From positions 62,001-126,000 of the forward strand of contig NW_025955006.1 of NCBI RefSeq assembly GCF_022376445.1: DNA of 64,000 bases, given 5' to 3'. This DNA comes from Fomitopsis serialis. Taxonomy: Eukaryota; Basidiomycota; Agaricomycetes; Polyporales; Fomitopsidaceae. A program made the position numbers and the translations under genes. Shown here in pieces: positions 22,012 through 38,845 of the stretch. The notes beneath the pieces were generated by a model. It worked only from the letters and a program-made list of their open reading frames with translations, ran no database searches and was not told the origin of the DNA. Numbering within the stretch: position 1 is the first letter of the stretch; every line of letters starts with the position of its first letter.

Positions 22012-23084
22012 TAACTCACTCCAAGTCGACTCGGAGCAGCCGCAGCTTTTGCGACGCCGGCCGTGCGCAGCAGTCTGGAACGTCCGTCGTCCACGAACCA
22101 CGCACTTCTGAGTCCAATTTCCATTGCAGGCCTGAAAAGCCGGCAAGTGTGTTGAAAATAAAGTACCTCGTCGGCTGCCGTCCTGCTCTGGGCAGGCGCT
22201 GAGCGCTGAGTGACGCACAGAGAGCCGAATTTCCAGACAACTTGAACGATTCACAAGCCCGTACTTCGACTCCAGCTGAGCCTCGACCGTGATGAGGATT
22301 CGGAGGACATGGAGATATCATCGTCGACTATACTCGGAGTACGCTGCCCCCGGCAGTCACGTCAACCACGTACTGCAGAATGGTCTAGAGCGCACTCATT
22401 GCAGCACTGGCAGCAGGTGGACCGTCAGCTTCCGACAACAGGAAGTGTGGCCGAGTAAGTGCACCTTGACGCTGGCTCTCTCGTAAGGGTCGGGTGCAGT
22501 CAGTACAAATGATACAGAGTTGTGGCGAGACGCCTAGATCAACGGTGTTCACAAAACTCGGTATGCGTTCGCAGCGATCTAAGGCCCACGTCGCGAAAAG
22601 ACGCCACCACGTAGCGAGGATCATTGACAGGTTGATAGGCTTTGAGACCGTACGCGCGCGCACCGAGTTGGACGTGAAGCTTTGAAGCTTGAGCTCGAAG
22701 CATGCCTATCGACGCCTGCGGACTCTCGGGCGTCCGGGTCTTCGCATCGAATTCAACTACGGGCGGCAAGCTCAACCTGGGCGTACTTGTCCAGCCCCAT
22801 CCGACCGCACAAGCAGAGTGAGCACTTGGTGGGCACAGCCGCGGGGCTGGTGCTCTGTGCGAACCGGAGAACTAACTGGCCGAGTCTAGCTCGTCATATT
22901 TTGCAAACATTTCGTCGAGAACCTGCGGTACGTCTTCCGAGTCTCTGCCCAGCCGGGTGTGCAACTTAGCGGATAATAACAGGGAGAATGCAACGTGCAT
23001 TGACCAATCCGGATGGGCAGCCGACTACGTGTGCAGCTCACCTAGCACAGGCATGTGTCAGAAGAGCGTGAGGCGAACAGCGAA
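22012..23084. other. intergenic region
   Basis: No gene recognised. Short ORFs on both strands have no domains and poor splice context. It lies between the transposon nest and a decayed gene copy and may contain older repeat debris. Confidence 0.5.
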
Positions 23085-23615
23085 CGGCGACTCGCCTATG
23101 CCCGCACACATGGGCGACCTCCCCGCAATCCTACAGCCCTCGCGTCGAGATCTCCTCGTGCAGAAGCTTCGCAACGTCACCACTGGTCTCGCCGCACCTC
23201 AATCCCTGGGGCCGCATGAGCCCACGTACAGGTTCAGCTTCGCCGCAGTCTCAGACACCTCACCCATCTATTGAGGCTAGCTGGCTGCTGCGTGGTTCGT
23301 GCATGCTCGCCGCGCAGCTGTCCCACGATGTTGTTCAAGTTCGCAAGGGAAACCTCAGGGATGTACAGTGGTGAGCGGCCAACAGCAAAGACCGGCGTGG
23401 CGCCGTAGTAGAGCTCATCCGCGTCGTCCTCACTGGGCCGGTGCGCCGCGGATGCACGGGCTGGTTCGGCGACCAGGAGAAGTTGACGAGGCCGTCCCAA
23501 CTGCACGCCCTGACGGTGGACACCTGTGAGAGCGGCGACTTGATCCTGTAGGATTACTGTGGTGACGGCGGATGGTACGTGCGGAGGAAGAAGTAGCTCT
23601 CCTGGTGCAAAGTCG
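23085..23615 (-). pseudogene. decayed copy of the Aim32-like ferredoxin gene
   Basis: Read on the minus strand, pieces in different frames match the intact gene at 3835-4819. In order they are YFFLRTYHPP, GLVNFSWSPNQPVHP, SPLYIPEVSLANLNNIVGQL, LNLYV.SCGPRD and EVAHVCGH. The presequence and the last exons are not visible. An in-frame stop follows YHPPSPQ and at least two frameshifts separate the blocks. The two Cys/His cluster regions are damaged (CRCG is lost), so no functional 2Fe-2S protein can be made. This looks like an old duplicate in inverted orientation, about 19 kb from the intact gene. Confidence 0.85.
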
Positions 23616-24169
23616 TGCAAAACCTCAGGCTGCCAGTGGGCAGTCGAGAATGACTGTGGCTGCGGTTTGGCTGCGGTCGCACGAAGAGTAAGCTGTCCTG
23701 AGGGCCGAGTCAGTACATCAGTTCGACGACACGGGCTGGTAATGGATGAGGGTAGACATACGGTAGTTGTGGCCCGATCCTCGTCATTCGGCTAGCGCTG
23801 AAGTACCCACTCAGCAAGATCACCAGAATTTCGGGGTTTCAAGAAGCAGGAGTTCCTGTTGGCCCTGGGCGTTGGCATGAGCTTGGAGGGCGTGTACATA
23901 AGTAGGTCAAATGTAGAATGGCTCAAGTCGTGCAGAGGTATCGGACACTTCAGTCAGACAGTATGGCCACGATGCAATAGTGCCTGGCTGCACAGTGGGG
24001 TTCCTGACCAGAAGACAGTATAGCGTAAGTAGTACAATCCGTGCGTGTCATGCTAACATGCAATCTAATGTATGAGCTGGGGTGCTCGTAGCCTACATAG
24101 TCCTCGTATCGTCATCTATCATACCAGCAAATAACTGGTTGCCTCTACAAGAGCATGTCCACATCATTG
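23616..24169. other. intergenic region
   Basis: Downstream of the ABC transporter stop codon, up to the decayed ferredoxin copy. No gene or clear repeat seen. Confidence 0.55.
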
Positions 24170-30066
<5,897 letters not shown>

Positions 30067-30828
30067 GGCCGTCAAGAGCAAGCGGCAGGACGAATCTGGG
30101 TCAGTACATGTTCAGTTATCATCGGCGTTGCCATTATGTATCGGTCCTGACTCAAACAGGCGAGCCACGGCGCCGAAAGCCACGCAAGCGCGGTGGTCCC
30201 ATTCCCACTGCGCGGTGCACATGCGCGTTCTCAGGAGGCTGTCGCGATTGTATGCCGGCGTGACTCGCTCCTCTACAGCCTTTCTGTGCCGCGGTGCCAC
30301 GCGGTCATATTGCCTCACCTTCACCGGAGTCCACTACCCGACTGTGAGAGACGTGTCAACGGTGTCATACTTGGGAAACCATTGCAACATCGCCTGCATC
30401 AGGTAACTTGGCCATGTTATCCGCAGGCAACGGGTGAATGGCGACGCGACGTAGGCTCGGAGCTGGCCCTAGCCAGTCCCTCGTCAAATTCGGCAGCCCA
30501 ATTTGACTGACAAAGGCCAATGAGAGCTCGAAGATTGGTCCGAGATTCGGAGGAGTGCCTTTTCGGGATGGCCGTGGGATGACCGGGGGCTGATCAAATA
30601 TTGTGGGCGCACAGCTCAAACAATCATTTCAGTACTTGGACCGGCCATCACGATGCTACATACTCACGAGGCCCGTATATATGCCAATACAGAACAATAC
30701 ACAGAGCGAGCGCGGTGGATAGATAGAACACGATACAGATAATACATGTTACATGCGCACAGCAAACCGTTAGCTTGAAAACACCCCGTCTTACACAAAC
30801 ACCCTGATCTGCTTCCTGGTTCAAACCT
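30067..30828. other. intergenic region, ABC transporter promoter
   Basis: Lies between the 3' end of the zinc-finger gene and the start of the ABC transporter, both on the minus strand. No ORF with a domain. It should contain the transporter promoter; no clear TATA motif was seen close to the ATG. Confidence 0.5.
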
Positions 30829-32458
30829 TCACAACTCCATCTCCATCTCCATCCCGTCCCACTCCTCTTCTATCTTCTCCCCGACGCTCATCGCACGGAC
30901 GCTCGACTCCCGCTTGATGCTCCTCGCCGAGAAGCCGTACACGTAGTCTCCGTCCATGCTCTCCACGTCCACGTAGTCGCTCTCAGACGCAGACCCACTG
31001 CGCGAGCGCGAGCCAGAGCGGACCGACGAGCGCGGGAGCGACCATCCGCCCGTGCCGTCCGGATACTCGTACGACTGGCCGAGCGCAGAAGCAGACGCGG
31101 ACGAAGAGCGGAACGACGACTGCGCGAAGCCGGTTGACAGCGACACGGGTGAGCTCCACGCGTCTGAGGCTGACGCGGACGCGCGGCTCACGAAGCTGTA
31201 GCCAAGCGGGTCACGGTCGCGGTACGCGCTCTGCGACGGTACCGTTATCGGCACCGCCGCAGACCGCTCAGTCGTGTACGCCTGACTGTTCGTGGGTTGA
31301 GGCGGCGGCTGCGGGCTCTCGGAGCCAGTGGGCACGGCGAGCACGCCGGGGCGCAGCTGCGTCACGCCGCCCGCCACAGAGACAGCGTAATCATGCATAC
31401 GTGGGCCGGAGCGCGCAGTCGATAGTGCAGATAAGGCTGGCACAGAGCTGGAGACGGCAAACGGCGCAGGCTGCTCGAGCGAGAACGCGGCCGGGCATGG
31501 CTTGGTGGGAGCGCCCATGCCTGCGGTGTTCTCGGCACTTGGCGGGGGAACTATGCCACCTGACAGGTAGGACGGCCACAGCGCACGGTCGTCGGGAAGG
31601 GACGTGCCCCCCGCCGCCGATGGGGCGATGTGCGAGAGAATGGCAGCTGCCTGTCGAAGCGGTGCTTATTAGGGTTTAGGCGCTCGTGGGAATGAGACGA
31701 CAAAGTGCGCACCTCGAGGAGCTGCACCTGCTGGTGCTTGCTCAGGAGGAACTTGGACGCCTCGCGCCAGTGCGGCGAGTGCTCCCAGCGGTGCTTGATG
31801 AGGCACGACGGGTGCCGGTAGACCTTCGAGCAGCTCTCGCACTTGAAGATCGTGCCCTTCTTCTTCCCAGTGCCTTTCCCCGCTGCGACGCTGATCCCAC
31901 CCCCGAGGTCCGCCTCCTCCCGCGTCGCGTCTTTCAGAGCTGCGGACGCGGGCTCGATCTCGCCTGCCGCAGAGACATAGGTGGTGAGCGCCTGCGGCGG
32001 AGGTGTCCCAGATAGCGAGAGTTTCGCAAGAGAAGTGAGCGCGGCTGCAGCAGTGGAGATAGTAACCGGCCTGTAAAGGAAGGCATATGTTTAAGGCGGG
32101 CTTAGAGGATACGTGTAACGCACGAAGGCCGGCTCGCTGCCTCGCGTGCGTCGCTCAGTCTCCTTCGCGCGTGTCCGCTGGACGACAGCCGGCGGTGCTT
32201 GTGAGGTGCGTGGACCTTCGCCCCAGCACCCACGCTGCTAGGCCCGGTGCTGCTGAAGCTGCGGCCGCTGTAGCTGCTCGGTACAGGGGCGACCTCTTGC
32301 GCAGTGTCCCGCTGTACCGAGACGGGCACCGCATTCTCCGCCGCCATAGACAGCGAAAGCAGGCCGTCCAAGCCACCCTGCTGAGATACGTACGTCAGCA
32401 AGTAAGTCGACCGAGTCAGTTTGGACGCACAGGTGGTGCTGCAGTCGTCACGCTCATA
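30829..32458 (-). CDS. C2H2 zinc-finger protein, probable DNA-binding regulator
   Basis: Likely nuclear DNA-binding protein; targets unknown. Exons on the minus strand: 32432-32458, 32124-32380, 31713-32070 and 30829-31650, giving 487 residues. One C2H2 finger is visible, FKCESCSKVYRHPSCLIKHRWEH, with Cys about 172 and 175 and His about 188 and 192. It is preceded by GKGTGKKKG and followed by SPHWREASKFLLSKHQQVQ. The N-terminal part is Ser/Ala-rich with a basic patch. The long C-terminal half is rich in Ser, Pro and Ala and ends in acidic EEEWDGMEMEMEL, which could serve activation. The first exon (MSVTTAAPP) was chosen because its GTGCGT donor joins in frame; a start inside exon 2 is possible. 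Confidence 0.8.
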
Positions 32459-33739
32459 TCTCGGCCACGTAGCCTCCCTGTGTCCGGAACAAAGCCAGCA
32501 AAGTGAGTACAAGAAAAATTTAACACTGGGTAGCGGCAAAGCCTCCGCGCAAAGAGTACGACTATATCATGAAACGGTGGCCATTGACTGTGAGGGTCAG
32601 GAAGAAAGGGAAGAGACCCTTGGGAGGTACAGCAGGGTCGAGATATTGACAAAGGCTAAAAGTTGAGACTCCGCCGATCTTCTCAATAGAAATTGATAAG
32701 TGAAATGAATACGTTGCTGATACTAAGTAAGTAGGTCTATCTATACGCGGCGAATAGTATTAGTAGCGAATGAAGCTGAAGCTTGAAGCTTGAAGCTTGA
32801 AGATCGCACGAGCTCGTGAAGGATAAGTATGTATGCGACGAGTATGCGATATATTCGGCCTTGGGTAGTCTCTGGCTGGCGCTCTGCAGGAAAAAACTGT
32901 CAGATTTTTGTTTGAATGCCCGGCGTTCAAGGAGCTGCATCGGAAGCATGGGACGTGTCCCATGGATCCTCGCCGACCGGGGTTTGCGAGCGTGCTTGAG
33001 AACCGCTTTCACGGATGGGAACTGGTTGATTACGCCGGCGGCAATGTACATTGTCCCTTAATTCATTTTCAGGAATTGAAATACTGAGGAGGGAACTAGG
33101 TTTGCGCCGGATGGAAACTCGCGTCTTGGACGATCATCGACAGGTTGCATCTGATCCGGGTGTCTGCCCTCGTCATCAACGGGGGCATAGAAATGTCGCA
33201 GGACTTTGCGGTACAGACACCGTTGTGGAGGAGAGGGCGGCATCACTCACTGACTGGCAGAAGGTGCTCGCTGTCCTAAACATGAGGTTCTGATATAAGC
33301 CACTGGAATTTACGGTTCCGCATGTACACCCACCTATATGACCTAGTTGTACGGTGTGCTGTTTGATTCCAATGACACATTTGAAGGCTATCAGGCCCTG
33401 ATGCATGTCGAGAATGTGAGCTGTATGTCAGACTTCCTGGAACGCTGCGCGCAGTTCGAGTTAAAGGCAAAATTAAACATATGTAACAAGAATCGAGCTC
33501 TATGAAAGCATGGAGATGATAGAACTCAGAAGTAGACCTGAGGGGTCAAAGAGACTTTGGATTCTTGGAAGAACGAGTTCAAGTTGAAGCCTTAATAGCC
33601 TGAGGGGCCGAAGGCGTTCAGTACACAGTCACGTGATCACCTACAGCGTCAGCGGGCGAAACGACTGCACCGCGAGTTGTTGGCCGACAACTTATATTCC
33701 TGACCTACTGCTGCTGGGCCAGCGCGAAATGCTGCAGAG
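32459..33739. other. divergent intergenic region
   Basis: 1.3 kb between the zinc-finger gene and the LRR gene, holding both promoters. A short tandem GAAGCTT repeat (about 32767-32802) is the only structure noticed. No gene seen. Confidence 0.55.
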
Positions 33740-36700
33740 ATGCTATCTTCGGCCTCATCGTCTGCTGTGACTATACCAACTCCCGGAAAGTCCATCCTCA
33801 AGCGACCACCGCCACCACAGCAGTCGTTCTTCTCCTTGGCTCGCCTCTCGAAGCTCCTGCCAACTCAACAGGCGAACGCGAACCAGGATGAGGCCTCGAC
33901 GCTCAAACGAGCGCATTTTATCCTTCCGGAGATGACGGTTGTATACCCAATATCTGCGGCTAATCCACCGTCCATGCCGAACATGAAGGAAGAGAAGAAG
34001 TCGATCGAGGAGCGGGAGCTGGAGAGGAGACGGCGCATACTGAGAGGCGGATCGAGCACGGCGAGCGTCGACGGCGACGAGACGTGGTGGAATCTCGACC
34101 AGGTCGAGTCGTTCTACAGAGAATGTTGCGTGGGTCGAGAGGAGGTTCCAGATCCAGGCGTGTCCCTTGCCTTCAAGGTGAGCAGTCCCGAGTCGGTTCT
34201 ACATTCAGAGAGTTGAGACATGTGCGAAATGTCCTCCTACGTCTGCGCGCGAGCTACATTACATGCTCGTACAGCGAGTATTAAATCCTTAGGGGGAGAT
34301 TCCTCCTTTGGCACTTCGTAGACCAAACTGTCTTTCGACGTGCTCGTCTCGCACACGAGATGCCAAAGATCTGCTTGACCTTTATATTTCATCCCACATA
34401 GCAGAGCATTTCCATAGTGACATGCACCTGCTACTGTCTTGCTTGCGTTCGTACCTTGCTGACGTCTCTGCACAGCGCGCTGCAGGCTCGAACCCTCGCA
34501 CTGTCGATCTCTCGGGTATACAGTTGACAATTGGATCTGCATCGGTGCTCTCGGATGTCTTCACCATCGAGTGGGGTCTGCGGAAGCTTGTATTCAAGGA
34601 GTGTGATTTGGACGAACATGTACGTTTCGCGACCTCTATCCGACCGTCGAAGGCCTGACTCCTCGCACGCAGATACTCAAGCCAATACTTCACTCATTGT
34701 TGATACCAGACAGCCTCACCTTCCTGTCCGTTGCGTCTAATCGACGACTAAAGCCCGCTGCTTTTCGACTACTTGGCGCTTACTTGTCCAAGGTGTGTAT
34801 GACTCTCGAGTGAATCATCGCAGATAGTAATCCCAGCAGACAAACAGCCTGCAATTCCTAGACCTCGCGCAGAACTCGCTTGACAAGAAGTCAATTGAAT
34901 ACATTGCCAGCGCACTACCTGAAACACCGAAGTCGGGTCTCGTATCCCTCCGGTTAGACGACTGTTCGCTCAAACCCACCGCCCTAGACGCCCTAGGTAG
35001 TTATACAGATTTTCGTTTTCGTTTTGACGATGAGCTCAATCCAGAGCAGCCAACGTCGTCCGCAAGTCCTCCTTGCGCAACATATCCCTACGGCTGAACC
35101 GCATCAGCGCCGCTGGTGCGGTCGCCATCGCACTAATGATCAAAGACTACCCCGACCGCTTCCCCAACGCCGGGCCCTCCTCCCCACTCTCACCGTCCAT
35201 CATCAGTCCCGAGTCCACCCCGCCGCCCACACCACAGATGCCTGCATTCTCCCTCCCGCGCACCGACTCCATAGCGACACCTCCCCCACCACGCACGGGC
35301 CCTCTCCCGCCTCCACCACGACACCCTAACTCCGTGCCACATACTACATACACCCCATATATCCCCCGTGCTCGTCGTGTAGCAGCCGCTGCTGGTGGCA
35401 ACAGCACTGCGGCTGCAGCGAATACGAATCCGCTGTCGTCGAACGGGCAGCCCGTCCCGATCATCACGTCGTCAGCGCAGGGAGGGATCACTGCGAGACA
35501 TCCAATGCCACCGGTGACTCACGGAGCGAGTCAGTCAGCTCTGGGACATGCGCACGGGACGCAAAGGTATGACCAAGGCCCGAGTGCGGCGTTACTGGAC
35601 AAGGTACGCGCGCTGGACAACTTGCCGCGGCTGGGTGCGCTGCGGACGCTGGATCTGAAGGGCAATGATATACGGGTGAGTGTTGTAGTCTTACGAGAAC
35701 GAGACTGAATGCTGATTCAACCCGTTTACAGACCGGGATCACGTACATCTCCCAGGTGCTGAAGCGCAATCGCACGCTGAAGGTGCTCAACTTGAGCGAG
35801 AACAAGCTTGATGTCCAAGGATTGGTGGCTGTCGCGGAGGCACTGGTAAGTGGTCTGACGACTCGTTGGTGGACCGTGTTCTGACGTCTTCGTTAGAAAT
35901 ACAATTCGTGCCTAGAGACGCTGGACCTATCGAAAAACCCTTGCTGTGGTCCAGGCCTGGAAGGGGTATGTCTTCCAACAGCTCTCGGATTACCTCCGCT
36001 AAATAATGGCTGTTCCGGATAGATCCAGTCACTACGGACAGCGTTCACTCTCAACGACGCGCTCAAGCGATTGTTCTTGTCTTCTACAGGCATGACATCT
36101 TCTGGCGCGATAGCGCTTGCAGAGTTCCTCCCCGAATCGAAGTCGCTCCTCCATCTAGACCTGACCATGAACAACCTCGACCTCGCTGGCGTCATGGCGC
36201 TTAACTCAGGGCTGAAAGCCAATCATACCATGCGGTGCCTCGATCTGAACATCCCTCCAGCCGACGAAGAGATGGCTCGGTCTGTACTCCATTATCCCAA
36301 TTCTACTACTCACAGCACTCGCTGACGTACCGACAATAGTATGTGCCGCGATATCCTCAACACCTGTGTCCGCAACACGGAGGAGGCAGAGAGGGCCGCC
36401 AATCCGTCCAGTCCTGACGGGGCCAGCGGGCGTGGCCAGGGCAAAGGCGTCTGGAACATGATCGAGGAAAGCGAGCTCGCGAGGACCTTCCGGCAGGACG
36501 GTCAGAAAAAGGTTGCACCCCTTTCTGAGACTTCCTCCCTCGCGTCTGCAAGCCCGACTGACGTCCCTTCCGCGGAACAACAGACCGTCTCCGGAATCAT
36601 CGTACGGGCGCGCGCGTGCAAGACTCAGCTCGAAGACACCCTCGCCCGCTCGCCGTCCTCATCGCCGTCCGCACCGTCAAGGCCCGTGCAGGACGAGGTG

Positions 36701-37719
36701 GCGGAGATGAGCGCGAGCGTGAAGGAGGTGCAGAAGTCGTTGATGACCATGATCGAGTCGACCCCAGAGCCGGAACGCCTGCAGGAGCTGCTCGCGCTCA
36801 ACGATGACCTGACGGCCCTGCTCGGCCGGTGTGCGCCGCAGAAGCCCAACTTATTCTTGCATGGACTCGGGTTGCACGTCGAGAATGGCAAGGCGAACGG
36901 CTCTGCAAGCGACATGCCGTCCGGGAATGGCCACGCTGTGCATCTACCGTCCGACGAGAGCGACGATGAACCGGTCACCCCGCGAGTGGACAAGGGCAAG
37001 GGCCGCGCTGAGCCGGAGCCTGTAGAACCGGAGAAGGTTCTCACCCCGCCAGCGTTCCACCTGGGCGATTCAGACGACGAAGATACACACCTCGGAGACG
37101 AGCTCATCGCAGCTGAGCCAGACGGTATGGTCTCCCCTACGACAGACATGTGAGTGTCAATGACATCTACGTGATATCGGAATCCTGACATGGAGGTGCT
37201 TCTCACCACTGCCAATGATCTCAGGTCACGGAGCTGGGTGGAAGAGGAAGGCGAAGTGTTCCGCAAGGGAACCGTTCTGCTTAGTCCGGAGGAGATGGAG
37301 GGCGACTATGATAGCGAAGAACTACGTAGAGAGGTCAGCGTCAGTGTCACAGCCGCGGCGATTGGATGACTGATCGATGTAAGTGACCGCAGCTGTTGGA
37401 TGCGATGGTCGAACGTCCGCCGCCGCGCGCTGTTCTCGACGAGTTTGGTGCTGAAATTGCACCGGATCTACCCGCCACTCCCACGTCGCCGCAGCCGGAG
37501 AAGCCCCCTCCGCGCCCATATATACGCCGCTCGCGCTCGTCGTCCTCGACGATCAGTACGACGGACGTCCCTCCGGAACCACCATCGCTAGAGAAGATTG
37601 ATGCATTGCGAACTGCCAGTCCTTCGCCATCAACTCCCACGTCGCCTTCCGTGCAGATAAAGGCTTTCCTTAGCAGGAGATTATCCTCTGCCTCGACAAC
37701 CTCGAAAGATTCGGATTAG
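33740..37719 (+). CDS. leucine-rich-repeat (RNI-like) protein, PPP1R37-like
   Basis: Large LRR protein of the ribonuclease-inhibitor type. The N-terminal KSILKRPPPP and basic ALK-R block plus the LRR body recall protein-phosphatase-1 regulatory subunit 37, but the function is inferred only. Eleven exons: 33740-34177, 34293-34619, 34673-34792, 34840-34996, 35047-35675, 35732-35845, 35897-35965, 36023-36279, 36340-37149, 37225-37333 and 37393-37719, about 1118 residues. LRR units include VDLSGIQLTIG, LRKLVFKECDLDEH, LQFLDLAQNSL, LVSLRLDDCSL, LRNISLRLNRIS, LRTLDLKGNDI, LKVLNLSENKL, LETLDLSKNP and LLHLDLTMNNLDLAG. A Pro/Ser-rich insert of about 130 residues (35150-35560) splits the LRR array. The C-terminal third is acidic and Ser/Pro-rich. 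Acceptors at 34840 and 35047 have alternatives 3 nt away. Confidence 0.85.
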
Positions 37720-38469
37720 GGCTCATGTCGTGTCAGACCGGTGAGTTTCTGCCGTCAGCATTCTCATCACCGAACGCGCCACTGAGCATGTGCGGACAGC
37801 TGCAGCCTAGACACGGGGCACATTGTTATTGTGTTTATCGCTCCCGGTTCGCGTGGATATCCCTAGCTTACGGCAGGCAGTTGTTATTGGCATTGGACAC
37901 TAGCATTTTGTTTGCGTAGTAGCGGCAACTGTTGATCTGTACGGGTGCGTTCTCGCCCCAGGAGCACTCCTCTCCATGGCTGCTATTCCGACTGACCGCG
38001 CTGTATATCCTATCCTACTATCACGCAGCATCTAGTTTCGAAGTCGATGCGGACGCGCACGCAGTGGTCGATCTATTCACTACGGAACCAATATTAATCT
38101 TTTTGGGTTGTACTGCGAGACTGGCCTGTCTCGTTACGCAGAACTTGCGCAGAACTGGTTCCCAGCGGGTGGCAGTAGTATACAGCCTATACATCGAGTC
38201 ATCATATGATATCATGCCAACTCCATAGCACGGTCCATTGATTGTCTCTGCTGCAGACATCCCTCAAAGTTGGTGGGCATTCACCATCCCAGAGGTCTTG
38301 ATTGCATCTTGATGAAAGTATTTCTTCTTTCGCGGTCCCCCGGCTCATTGTACAGCTATGCTGTACCACGGAGATGTACTTACATGCATGGTGAGTTTGA
38401 AACTACGTCTAGCGTCGTACACCCTGAGGGACATATGCACTATATTCATGAGAACTTCATATCTGGGAA
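37720..38469. other. intergenic region
   Basis: No gene seen. AT-richer than the preceding gene, with only short ORFs. Confidence 0.55.
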
Positions 38470-38845
38470 TGCGAGATTTCTTGCTTGAACTCCTCCCTCT
38501 CCTCCCACATCGGTGTATGGCTTGACCGTTCCATCAAAGGTACGCCACTTCACCTTCCATATCCTCTCGAGGAAGGGACACATCACAAAGCCCTGCGAGA
38601 TATCCATCCTCCCGTTGATGATGAGGGTAGGCACCTGGATCAGGTGTAGCCTGTCGATTATCATCGACGACCCGAGTTCACCGTCCGGCGCGAACATAGT
38701 AATATTCCCATCAGTTTTCACTCCCAGGAACCGAATGAAAGGACTAGCCTGAGGAGAAGGTAGTAGTAATCGGGTGCTAGGCCGGGACCTCCGTGTACTC
38801 CGATCAGGGGCGCGCGAGTGTCCGGATCGCTACTCAGGACAAGGG
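38470..38845 (-). pseudogene. relic of a proline iminopeptidase-like alpha/beta hydrolase
   Basis: Two pieces of one S33 peptidase remain on the minus strand. The first reads SDPDTRAPLIGVHGGPGLAP, with the HGGP oxyanion motif near the N-terminus of this family. After about 30 residues and a frame change, the second reads MIIDRLHLIQVPTLIINGRM, then DISQGFV and FLERIWKVKWRTFDG, which belong to the C-terminal third. The whole middle, including the nucleophilic Ser region (GxSxG), is absent, and the C-terminal His region is lost after FDG. The protein cannot be a functional peptidase. Family assignment is by recognition of the motifs; no intact copy is in the window. Confidence 0.75.
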
